A stretch of 22,353 bases of DNA from assembly GCA_040357565.1 (NCBI GenBank), contig JBDODJ010000185.1; one strand, written 5' to 3'. The position numbers and the translations under genes were made by a program. The notes below the pieces were generated by a model. The model was given only the letters and a program-made list of their open reading frames with translations. It was not told the DNA's origin and made no database searches. This DNA comes from Cercozoa sp. M6MM (lineage: Eukaryota; Endomyxa: Ascetosporea). Below are positions 1-8,795 of the stretch, in pieces (the stretch's first letter is position 1; every line of letters starts with the position of its first letter).

Positions 1-240
1 TTTTTTTTTTGCGCAGCGGCTGCCGGCAAATACGCCTGTTTTCTCTGCTAAAACGATTGGCACCCCGCACTGTGCGGTGCTGACACGTCTGCCTCACATA
101 CACAACTGTAATTGGAATCACGAATACAGTACGTTTTGTGCGGCGTACGGCAGCCACGCCAGTTACAATAGAGCGTGTCGTCATATAGTTTACGTCAGTT
201 TTTTCACTAACGTGATTAGAGGAAGGCAGAAACACGACAG
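1..240. other. Left edge, no gene seen
   Basis: I see no credible coding region or RNA gene here. A short near-palindrome (CCGCACTGTGCGG, about 66-79) could form a small hairpin. The segment ends in the 8-bp sequence CACGACAG (233-240), which is repeated at 595-602 and looks like a target-site duplication of the neighbouring element. Before that insertion, this stretch was probably the region downstream of the proteasome subunit gene. Confidence 0.4.
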
Positions 241-595
241 TGGGAATCCTACCGTATCGTCGGGTAAAATAGTGAGCCCATAAAACTGAGCCAACAAGCA
301 GATATGATGTTGATCAGTATAGAAAGATAGCACGTTTCACTGATCCCCAGTATGTGCTCTATAAATACACTAGCCGTGTGCGGAGCATCATTAGCGATCG
401 GGGCGCGTCGAGTGAAAATCGGGTAAATTTGTTGAAAAAAACATAAGAATATGACAAACTAGCGTCCAGTAGTTCAGTGATGCCTAGACAACCACTACAC
501 ATGTCCAGGCTCCACTAAAGGTAAAAATAGCTTGCTTCGCGACAGGTTTTTTCATGGGCTCACTATTTTTACCCGACGATAGGGGAGGATTCCCC
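241..595. mobile_element. MITE-like element with about 46-bp terminal inverted repeats
   Basis: The two ends are near-perfect inverted repeats. The left arm, about 241-286, starts TGGGAATCCTACC and contains ATCGTCGGGTAAAATAG. The right arm, about 546-595, is its reverse complement with roughly five differences and small indels. The element is flanked by a 7-8 bp direct repeat (CACGACAG at 233-240 and 595-602). The 260-bp interior has no open frame worth calling. Long arms, short duplication, small size and no coding capacity fit a non-autonomous DNA transposon. An 8-bp duplication would suit hAT or P-like families, but the superfamily is not established. The right flank ends 2 bp from the proteasome subunit stop codon, so the element probably lies in that gene's 3' untranslated region. 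Confidence 0.65.
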
Positions 596-604
596 ACGAC
601 AGTT

Positions 605-1280
605 TTACGAGCGAGCGACACCGCTGGCCTGCTCAAGCATCTCGCGGCGCTGCTGTTCCCTACGAGAGTTGCAAACAATAGATTCAGGTCCACATAAACG
701 CAACACTGTGGGGGCAAAAGGTACTTGCGCTGCTTTTCCTCCTCGACGGCGGCGCAGAGCTCCTCGACCTTGGCGTCGTCGAGGATCTCGTGGTGCTGTC
801 CCTGACGGAGCACACAGAGCTGAATGTTCTTGCTGCCGGTTTCGACGGTTTCGAGCACGGCACGCGTGGCGAGCATCACGGCAGCGTCCTCGTCCATGCC
901 TTCGCGGTAGTTCTTCTCCAGGAACTCGCGGACCTACCGAGCACTTTCAATCAACATACAGGGTCAGCAAGGGCAGAGAAAATTCTACCGAGTCCATCTT
1001 GTTGCCAGTACAGGCGGCCTTCCACTCGGTGCAACCTGCAGCACAGTCAACACAGTCTAAACAACAGCCAAAAGAAAGGGTCGGAGCAAAACGCACTGCC
1101 AGCTGGGTCAGTCACAAACACGTGCGGCTCGCCCGTGTTCTGAGAGGTGGTATTACATCGCGCATGAGTAAAATGGCACAAGGTACAGGGTCGTGGCCGG
1201 CAACGATGCACTGCAGACCGAACGGGCGCCGACCACCGCGCTGCACTCACACAACAGCAAATCGCAAAAGAGGACATGCC

Positions 1281-1323
<43 letters not shown>

Positions 1324-2077
1324 CACACACACGCATGTGTGCATAGGTAAAACACACCTGTGTGTACTGTTGCTGCACTGAGGCCACGTGGTGCGCTACA
1401 TGACGGATCAAGGCCGGCACCTGAGCCACAGCACTTGTATGTGTGACTTGAAGAGCACGCCAGATCAAACAGTGGTTACCTCGTTGTTAAGACGGTATTG
1501 TTGGCACTCCAGACGGGCCTTGCTCACCAGTACGCGAGCATCGGCCGTGAGGCCTAAGCGAAAAGCGCGAGGTTCAATTTGAAAGCTGCAGACAACATAC
1601 AGTTTGAAGGTACCGGCAAAAGTCATCACGCAGTGGTCATCCAACGCGTTGATCTTGCGTACAGTGCGCTCTTCCTGTGTGATGCAAGCAAACTCATCTC
1701 TCTATTGCACACACACAGCAACACGGCAAACCAGTCGCACCTGAAGCTTGGCTACGTTCTTGCGCTCGATGCCGAGCACAACAACTTTTTCGCCTCGGAC
1801 TGCAACGGCCAGCGTACCCTGTTGAACACAAGAAGCGCGATTGTAAGAACGAAAGAAGTCATTCACAAAAATTACAGAACATTGGTCGAGCAAAAAGTGC
1901 CCCAAAAACAACACACTAGCGCAGACCACAGCGCTCATAGCAGAGAAAACATGTGTAGATGCATGTGCACGCCAAGTACAGAAGAGAGAGCACCCGTTTG
2001 ACAGCCTCCAGCGCGTACTCGAGTTGCAACAATCGTCCGTCGGCGCTGAACACCGTGAGTGCGCGATCGTAGCTCAT
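605..2077 (-). CDS. PSMA7: 20S proteasome subunit alpha type-7 (alpha-4 in yeast numbering)
   Basis: Subunit of the outer alpha ring of the 20S proteasome; alpha subunits gate the channel and have no catalytic threonine. Ten exons join in phase to 255 residues (human is about 248): 2077-1994, 1818-1741, 1674-1614, 1553-1480, 1420-1358, 1240-1187, 1139-1097, 1035-989, 933-725, 659-605. The N-terminus [15 protein letters not shown] followed by [10 protein letters not shown] is the proteasome alpha signature. Later blocks include [74 protein letters not shown] and VREFLEKNY. The C-terminal tail is rich in Glu, Lys and Gln and ends in a TAA stop. A CA microsatellite sits in the intron at 1241-1357. 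The start is fixed by the conserved MSYDRA. Identity is secure; single splice sites could shift slightly. Confidence 0.95.
1282..1322. repeat. CA/TG microsatellite in proteasome subunit intron
   Basis: About 20 CA units, followed by an interrupted CACACACACGC tail, inside the fifth intron of the proteasome alpha-7 gene. The open frames that cross it on both strands are repeat artefacts. Confidence 0.95.
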
Positions 2078-2268
2078 TTTCTAGCTCTTCGTGTCTGATT
2101 TCAGTGCTCTAAGCCCTTGAAAACGCCACAGAATTTTGCAAAATCTTCTGCTGGAACGATTTCGGGATCATGGGCTCCTCGCGAGTCAGGAATCTCTGCG
2201 TAGTTTTCTGTGTTCTTAGTTTTATGTGCCACTTAGTTGGGTTAATTTTAGCAATTCAGTGAATTTTC

Positions 2269-3626
2269 TCAACTGCACTGACAACGTCTCCGTCTCATAG
2301 GTTCAGCGCGACTCACGGTGACTATGTTGCTGTTTCTGGTTATCTGTTCGCGGCGGATTTGCGATGAAGTTGGCGTTGCTATAGTCTCTGCTTCGTCGCT
2401 GCTGGAGCTGTCGGCGGAATCTTCAAAGCCGAGTTTTCGCCGCAGTGTCGACAGCACGAGCGACAGCAGTGCCCTGGCAGATGAGGGGAATGTTCGCACA
2501 ACTAGGATAGACGGCAGTGCTGTACCTGCGAGCAGAGTCGCCGTAAGTAGCGCTGGTCTCGATGTACAGGAGTGGAGGAGACTGGGACTACAGTATGCAG
2601 CGCTAATCAGCCTTCACTGGCAGTCGATCAGTTCGGCTCACTTCAGATGTGGTACCATGGCAAACCGAATGGCTTCTTCGGTTCGAACCTGGCGCTGCTT
2701 TTGCTTGTTTTGTACAGTGCCTATTTCCACGGCAATACACGTATGGATACAGGAGTAAACGTACAGAGGGATACAGTACTGTAGATGAGTGGATTACGGA
2801 AGTGCTCGATGCTGCACTTGAAAGCCGTCGAGCACGACGAAGGAATACTGCCGGTGCTCTGAACTGGTTGTGTTGACTCGTTGCTTCTGATGCTGTCGCT
2901 ATCACTCATTCGCTCAGTTGTGTTGTCATTGTCGACATTCGCGGTTGGTTGCACCAGGTCGATCTTGTTGCCGACGAGCATGCTGCGCAAGAAACGTCTA
3001 GTGTATCAAGATACTAAGCAGAGTCAAATCAAAGTACATGGGACAGTATGCATTGCCATAGGAGTGCAGCGATCGTAGCCATGATTGACATGCAGTGAAA
3101 CTGTCGCGATTGCACACATCGAAACACAGCACTGCTGCGTCGCACCGTCGGAGGTACTGTACAGGTACAGTGCGACTGTGTTCGCGCAAAGTGACATTAT
3201 ATTAGGGGTATCAGGCTGTGTACAGAAGGAGCCAGCACGCGCTGAAAACGTTCAGCACCAGCAGTGTCCCAAATCTGCACTTTGAGTCGAACGCTACTTT
3301 TCTCATCTAAACCGCTGTCGCTGTCGATGACGCCGCTGTCGGAGTGTACGGCAACATAGACCTGCTTGTAGTCGATCCCGAGCGTCGGTAACTACACGGC
3401 AGGCAGTCTGTTGGTTTCAAGCAAGGAATGTTAATTGCATGCACATGTGGCAAACTGTACGGTAGAGTCAAGTGGATCGCCGTTCACAAACGTGCCGTCA
3501 ACGGCGGCTCGCAAAAGAGAGGTTTTCCCCACGAAGCTGTCTCCCAACATGCTACAGTGCACAGGGTAACACGTGAGGCAGAGTAAATCTTAGCCACAGA
3601 TAGAATCACATCAGCTTGAAAAGCAT
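2269..3626 (-). CDS. Rab-family small GTPase with acidic insertions
   Basis: A Ras-superfamily GTPase, most like Rabs, expected to regulate vesicle traffic on a membrane. Predicted exons: 3626-3610, 3551-3461, 3391-3224, 3156-3038, 2982-2775, 2688-2656, 2581-2526, 2473-2269; 298 residues. Motifs in order: P-loop GDSFVGKT (9-16), switch I TLGIDYK (Thr39), WDTAGAE (77-83), NKID (137-140), ETSA (220-223), and a C-terminal CQCS that could be prenylated. Typical Rabs have about 200 residues. The extra length is a Ser/Asp-rich insert between the switch regions (about 52-67) and a Ser/Asp/Thr-rich stretch after NKID (about 141-198). The second insert lies in an open exon, but a donor right after NKIDL could remove it by splicing. 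The start at 3626 gives MLFKLIMLGDS. An in-phase upstream exon (3762-3729) is possible but would overlap the divergent gene. A TATAAAT-like box lies about 40 nt upstream. Confidence 0.85.
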
Positions 3627-3729
3627 GTCGTGATCGTTCGCAAAGCTGTCTCTCTCTACAGTATTTATAAACGAAAAGTATACAAGTATTAGAGAAGAAA
3701 CACGCAGTTTGAACAGTGCAAAGTTAACC
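3627..3729. promoter_or_regulatory. Short divergent promoter between Rab and coiled-coil genes
   Basis: Only 103 bp separate the proposed start codons of the minus-strand Rab gene (3626) and the plus-strand gene (3730). The sequence GTATTTATAAAC at about 3661-3672 reads as a TATA-like box on both strands. Its role is inferred from position and sequence alone. Confidence 0.4.
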
Positions 3730-6308
3730 ATGTCGCTCAAACGAAAAATCGCCGCCGCACATGGAACGATTGCGGATCGCTTGTCTCTCTTGTGCACTCG
3801 ATGTCTACAGTGCATGTGTAGTAGTAAAACGGTGTAGTTTTGGACCACATTGTATTCAACTGTCACGGTTAGCTCACCACACGCAAGGCGCGGTCGACCA
3901 AGCGGGTGCTCGTGGAGCTGCGCCTGAAGAGGTTAGTCGCTTTTCCTACGCGAAAAACGATCTTTGAAGTTCCACAGTGCATACTGTATTGTACCACTCA
4001 TTGAGTCTCGTTCAAGCTCGTAACTCGCCACTGTGGACGCATCGAACACACTTTCGTCGGAGCTCGTGTCGCTCGTACAAGTTTCGGTTTCAGTGTCGTG
4101 GAAATACACGTCGAAGTGCACCGCCTTTTCTTTTTTGGGAAGAGAAAACTGCATACGAGCAATAATACAGTATCGCAATCTCTAGTGAACTGCGTGTTGC
4201 TTTCTGTCTTCTGTTTTATCTTAGGTCCTGGTATCGCTGAGCAGTTTCAGTTGCCGCAAAAAACGCTCTATCGGTTCGATTCAGTTCAGACAGTGCGAAC
4301 TGACGGCCGTTTTCGACCAACGCTTTTTTCAGAGCATCCTGGCTTAGTTCTTGTCAGTTTTAAATGCCACGAACCTGAAAGCACAAAAAGCCTGCATCAA
4401 ACGAAGGAAACAGTACTAGTCAATGTACGTCGCTGGCTCTCAGGCCGAGTTTGTGCCCCATCCGTCGTTCGTAAGAGTGTAGGTTTCGAGCGCTAAAAGT
4501 GTGAACGGATTGCAATCTAGTGTTGCTCCCAATCTGCAACCAAGTATCGTGATTGATCGAATCAATATTGATTCCGGCTCGGAATATTAGCAACTTTCGG
4601 GTTTCCTCGCGGACAAGCGAAATGGGGTTTTTCCAGTTCAGCTCAGATAGTGCCGAATTTAGTGACCCCGCTTCGAGCCCGCTTTTAAAACTGATGCAAC
4701 TTTTAGCACCCGAGCAAGGGGGCTACTCTGAGCAACGCAGACGACAGCGGCTGGGGCAAAGCAAGGTATCGCCGATATCTTTCAGTTTGCACAAGTATCA
4801 AGAAAGTGTGCTGTCGTATCTATAGCATGAGGATACGTGGCAGAGTCCCCTCAGTCCACGCAAGGCTGCCCCGCTTCTGACCGATCGCAATGCATACCTC
4901 GGTACTGCATAATTTCTGTTTATATTGCCCGCAGTCAATTTGCGTGCGCAGGGTTTCTAGAAAACCAACTGGAGCGAGTTTCAGCAGCGTGTCTGCAAGT
5001 GGAAGGCATCCGAAGACGGCAGACTCAGATCGGTAGTGAGCATGAGTCACTTCTCGAGCGTGTCGATGACAGCTTCGATCGACACAGAAGGTAGTTTATA
5101 TCATATGCCTTTTTGTTCTCAGGACTGGTCTCGAAATGAAATCCCCCAAAGGCACGAAGAGTACCTCGCACGGATTGAAAAACGACTAGAAGCTATCGAA
5201 AAGGCTCAAAAGCTGTCATCCATGCACGAGAAAAGCACAGTCTTGCCAATTCGTACTCGTTTTCCTCAACAGCATAATACCGCTTCATGTTGACAAACTG
5301 CGGTCTGCCCTGTAGCACGGTATGACTTCGAGCAAGTGCGAAAAGAAGCGCAAAAAGAAGCACAACGAATGACACAGCACATTTTAGAACAGGTAAATTT
5401 ACATGATCTTTGACGAGCACATTTAAAGTAAAGTATGGTTCTGAATTAATGTTGCGCAGAAGCAAGAAGAGGAGGCGCAAGTGGTAGAACGTGTCGTGCG
5501 CCGAGCTGAGTGTCGCGTCGCAGAGCAACTGTCAGCAGCGGTTGACGATATGGCACAGGCTCAAAAGCATACACGTATTTTCACATCTTCACTCATGGCC
5601 AAGTGTCATCTGGTAGCGTTGGAAGTGTGAACATTGTTTTTCTGAGGGGCAGTATGCGTGGTCGAACGACATTTAAAAAAAGCGAGAAACTCCGAAAATG
5701 GCGAAAAGCTCGTTGCTGCTGTTGCTGCTGATGTTGTATGATTCTTTTACGACGCTATTTGAGTTTATTCATCTCCCAGCTGATTTCTCACGTCTCCTCA
5801 GTTGAAGAAAGTGCAAGAGCAACAGAGCGAGGTAAAGTTGCAGATGCGCGCGCTCACTCGGAGACTCCAAAGACAGATGAACCAGTGTCTTCAATTGTGT
5901 CAGCACTTTCAAGGTAGTGATACGCAGTACACTTTTCAAACACCTGTTGGCTCAACTTTGGCAGACATAGATGCGGCACCTCCCTTCGTGTCTTCAGCCA
6001 GTTTAATGTCACCCACCGCCAGTCAAAGCGATGAAATTGGTGCCAGCACAAGCGAGGAACACAGCGACGAAACTGAACATCATGATCGCTTTAGCGGACT
6101 TAGTGATGAAAGCGACGGACCCGAGTTTTTCGAACTGCGCGGGCGCATGCACATCGACCGCGCCCCAAGTCGGTCTGCGTCTTCAAAGGCAAAAACTCAA
6201 GAGTCGAAGCACAGAAAGACAAAACGAGTGCTCAAACGCTCGTACAAAAGGACTAAAAAATCCTCAAAACCCAGTCGAAGGCGGCGTCGTAGCCTGTACA
6301 GTCTCTGA
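3730..6308 (+). CDS. Coiled-coil protein with basic C-terminal tail, family unknown
   Basis: Not recognised. The 3' half is well supported: exons 4961-5252, 5316-5392, 5460-5612 and 5802-6308 join in phase and end in TGA. They encode long charged helices (for example EEYLARIEKRLEAIEKAQK and VRKEAQKEAQRMTQHILEQ), then an acidic Ser-rich segment, then a strongly basic tail ending SRRRRRSLYSL. Upstream, 4225-4424, 4521-4543 and 4591-4765 also chain in phase. The 5' end is uncertain: 3730-3831 (starting MSLKRKIAAAHG) and 3888-3931 are plausible first exons, but I could not resolve 3932-4224. That stretch also has an acidic open frame on the minus strand (3933-4178). A 76-nt optional exon at 4826-4901 is discussed in the findings. 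The basic tail suggests nucleic-acid or nuclear association, which is inference only. Confidence 0.6.
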
Positions 6309-6531
6309 CTGTTTGTTCTCGATGAAAAAAGAAAAATCGCCATCTCCGTACAGATACTGTGTCCGATTCAAGCGCCGTAGTGCCTCTGGCATTTAAAATA
6401 GAGTAGACACATCAAGGAACACGTTTGTGGACCTAAGTTGTGTCTCAATGTCCGGCGATTGTGGCTGGTTGTGGGCGAGGGGAGCAGGTGCATAAGACTC
6501 ACAAACTTGTGTCATTCGAGTCTTGGATGAG
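6309..6531. other. Short gap between two plus-strand genes
   Basis: Between the TGA of the coiled-coil gene and the first confident ATG of the FHA gene. An ATG at 6449 followed by a possible donor at 6481 (GTGCAT) might be a small upstream exon or 5' leader of the FHA gene. I see no further support and did not include it. Confidence 0.35.
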
Positions 6532-8271
6532 ATGCTTGCGTGTAGCGTCGACATCATGGAAGCACCCACTGAGTCGTACGCCAATGACATTGTGAGTCTG
6601 CAAGAGCAGGATGGTGTGTCTGTGCAGTACGGAATGTGTTGTGACAGAGGCAACCCATCCGCGCCGGGAACCAACAACGTCGATGTGGCCGTACACTTTT
6701 GTACAAGTGACCATTCAGGGGGGATTAAGACAGTTGCGTGTCTGACAACAGGTGGCCACGTGCGGCTCGATACAGCGTGTTCACCTGCGACTGCGCGTGC
6801 TGCTGTCACAGGGACAGGCCGGCGAGCAAAACTGCGGTGCGGTCATGACGCTCTTTGTGCGGGTAGTTTCTTGTGTTGTATGTCAGTGTCTGTGTGTGTT
6901 TTTTTAATCTATTCTATACGAATTCTAGGGCAACTCGGGAGTTTTTATCAACGGCGATGACGCCTCATGTCACTACGCTCGCGGTAGCCTTCGCATACGA
7001 TGCTGCCTGTACTGCCCTGCAGTAGGTTGACTTGTGTGTTTGTTTGTAGGAGCACGAGTGCCACTGCAGCACGGCGACAGTGTGCGTATTCCGTGCAGCA
7101 CGTGCGTGCACCGTTTCGTGTACTTTGCACCGTCATCATGGGCGGTATCCTTTCTCCTTTGTACCATGGCTATTGTTTGTCGGGTGTTATTGCTGGCTTG
7201 ACAGAAGAGAAGTCGCGTGCAGCAGGAACTCGGCGTATCACTGTCGCTGCCGCTGCCGTCGCTGCCGTTTGATCTGTTGGCACGTGCTATGCTGTCACTC
7301 GGCGTTGCTCGGTATATCCGTCCTGTACACCTGAACTGTTCTCCTGGACCGTGCGATCGTACAGGTGCGCCGAGGTGCGACAACGCTTCTGCACGGAGCA
7401 CAGTGCCGGCGATGTCGCTTTGGGCGAGCACGCGCTGTGTCTTGCACTCCTACCCTTTGCTGGTGCGACTTTTACCTCTTTACCCCTTCCCACCTTCACC
7501 CCTTCCCACCTTCACCCCTTCCCACCTTCACCCCTTCCCACCTTCACCCCTTCCCACCTTCACCCCTTCCCACCTTCACCCCTTCCCACCTTCACCCCCT
7601 CCCTCGGACAGAGGAAGACGACGCAGACTTCATGAAGAATCTCGTGGCGGCGCAGAGTGAGCAACGCGAAAACCGAGGGCTGCCTACTGTCATTGTGCTG
7701 ACTGTCTTGACTTGTCCCCCTTATTCGTACCTCTACTCCCTCACATCCTTCCGGAGAGCAGACGGAGCAGGCAGCGCAGTGGGCCGGAGGACACAATGCA
7801 AGCAAGTCGGAAATCGCGCAGCGCAACGCCGTCGCCTGTCGCCGGTTGCGGCAGCTCTGCGCGCTGCGAGAAGTGGTACGCCCTTCCTTCCTGTGCACAT
7901 TGTTGTTGTATGTACTGTGACCCCCAACACACGCACGCGCAGTGCGAACATCGCGGCGATCTCGTGCTCTCGCTGCCAAAACTTCTGCCTGCCAAAGCAC
8001 TCGAAAGCAACCTGCCCACACCAAACTGGAGATGGCGTGATGATGTTGCTCTCTTGCAAGGTATCCTCCAGCACGGATTCGGCACGCTCTCTTGCGCTCA
8101 TGACGATGCAAAGTAGTTTCTCTTTTTTTTGGTTTTTCCATTTCGTCAAAATACGGGATCTTTTCAATTAGACCGCAGGCACTCGTGGAGCGCCAAGAGC
8201 ATTTGCTGCGTCTGCTCACGCAGAGTAGAAGCGACCCTGTCCAAACTCGGCAGTCTATACTCACCACCTGA
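6532..8271 (+). CDS. FHA-domain protein with C-terminal SANT/CHD-like segment
   Basis: Ten exons join in phase: 6532-6690, 6752-6862, 6929-6983, 7050-7144, 7205-7311, 7365-7462, 7612-7688, 7759-7875, 7943-8112, 8172-8271; 362 residues, TGA stop. Residues about 33-140 look like an FHA phosphothreonine-binding domain: NNVDVAVATCGSIQRVHLRLR, the hallmark GNSGVFING (91-99), then LQHGDSVRI and HRFVYF. A long helical, Gln/Arg-rich middle follows. Near the C-terminus, NWRWRDDVALLQGILQHGFG (301-320) resembles the SANT/Myb-like helical segment C-terminal to the motor in chromatin remodellers, where W..DD..LL.G...HG.G recurs. A role in phospho-dependent chromatin or DNA-damage signalling would fit but is inference. 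The intron at 7463-7611 holds a 16-bp minisatellite. The first ATG is chosen; ATG 6556 is in frame, and a GTGAGT donor near 6596 could trim exon 1. Confidence 0.75.
7483..7598. repeat. Minisatellite, about seven 16-bp units, in FHA gene intron
   Basis: Seven near-identical units of CACCCCTTCCCACCTT lie head to tail within one intron, just upstream of its acceptor (CTCGGACAG ends at 7611). The tract is all-pyrimidine apart from A, so it may act as an extended polypyrimidine tract. Confidence 0.9.
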
Positions 8272-8791
8272 CTTGACTAGTGCATACTGTACAGTAAACC
8301 GCTACCTGCACCAACCGTGAAGTCAAAAGGGGAGTTGTATGGTCCCACCTCTTGTTGAAGCGGGCGGTAATACTGTAGACACGACCATGCTCTTATGGCC
8401 CACCCTGAACTGGTACAAGTCTCAACAAACTAGCTAAACCCAAAATAATAAATCCAAGCCAAGCTGCTCGTAGGCCAGCCGGAGTGGAAAGTGGAGTTAG
8501 ATAGTTGATCCATATATGAGTGTGAAAGTGGAACTGGCGTTGCTGGAATCGAATGATAATATGCTTTCGTTTCCGGCATCGGGTAGTTACTGCGACCGAT
8601 TGCTCTCATTCTGCTCGTCGAGTGCGCTCTTGTCGACGTGCGACGTGTTGCCTAGGAGTGCAGTGCAAGCATAAGCATACAGGTCTACATGATGAGGAGT
8701 CTCAACAAGGTACAGGAGGAGTGCCACCAGGGCACAGCACCCATGCGCTCGGCATCAACCGCCGTGAGTCGGTACCTGAGTACAAACAAGA
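8272..8791. other. Convergent intergenic region
   Basis: This region lies between the 3' ends of the FHA gene (+) and ACMSD (-). No recognisable gene. It contains AATAATAAAT at about 8444-8453, which could serve polyadenylation of the FHA gene. A weak two-exon open frame in its right part is listed separately. Confidence 0.4.
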
Positions 8792-8795
8792 TTAA
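8561..8795 (+). CDS. Possible small two-exon open frame, doubtful
   Basis: ATG at 8561, donor at 8583 and acceptor ending 8655 would give exons 8561-8582 and 8656-8795 and a 53-residue hydrophilic peptide starting MLSFPAS. I recognise no family. A second frame across 8690-8797 is also open. Its TAA stop falls in TTAATTAA, which also holds the ACMSD stop on the other strand, so the two 3' ends would overlap. There is no conservation evidence; it may be untranslated sequence. Confidence 0.15.

Noticed and set aside
1047-1468. Open frames on both strands rich in Cys/Val or His/Thr.
   Set aside because: They are translations of the CA/TG microsatellite within a proteasome subunit intron.
2680-2689. 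GGTTCGAACC resembles a tRNA B-box.
   Set aside because: It lies in a short coding exon of the Rab gene, and no A-box or cloverleaf could be built around it.
3933-4178. Minus-strand open frame with an acidic Ser-rich sequence.
   Set aside because: It could be an upstream exon of the Rab gene, but no donor or acceptor kept phase with downstream exons, and the divergent plus-strand gene fits better. Left unresolved.
4823-4960. Two TAG triplets (4823-4825, 4958-4960) lie in otherwise continuous frames, hinting that UAG might be a sense codon.
   Set aside because: Both can be acceptor ends of ordinary introns, and the TIM23-like gene appears to use TAG as its stop. All other genes use TAA or TGA, so the evidence does not support reassignment.
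7000-7272. Alternative plus-strand frames across the FHA introns.
   Set aside because: They ignore GT-AG sites that restore FHA-domain sequence in phase.
7945-8060. An alternative frame with Cys/His spacing like an AN1 zinc finger.
   Set aside because: The frame breaks phase with flanking exons, whereas the chosen frame gives the SANT-like segment and joins cleanly on both sides.
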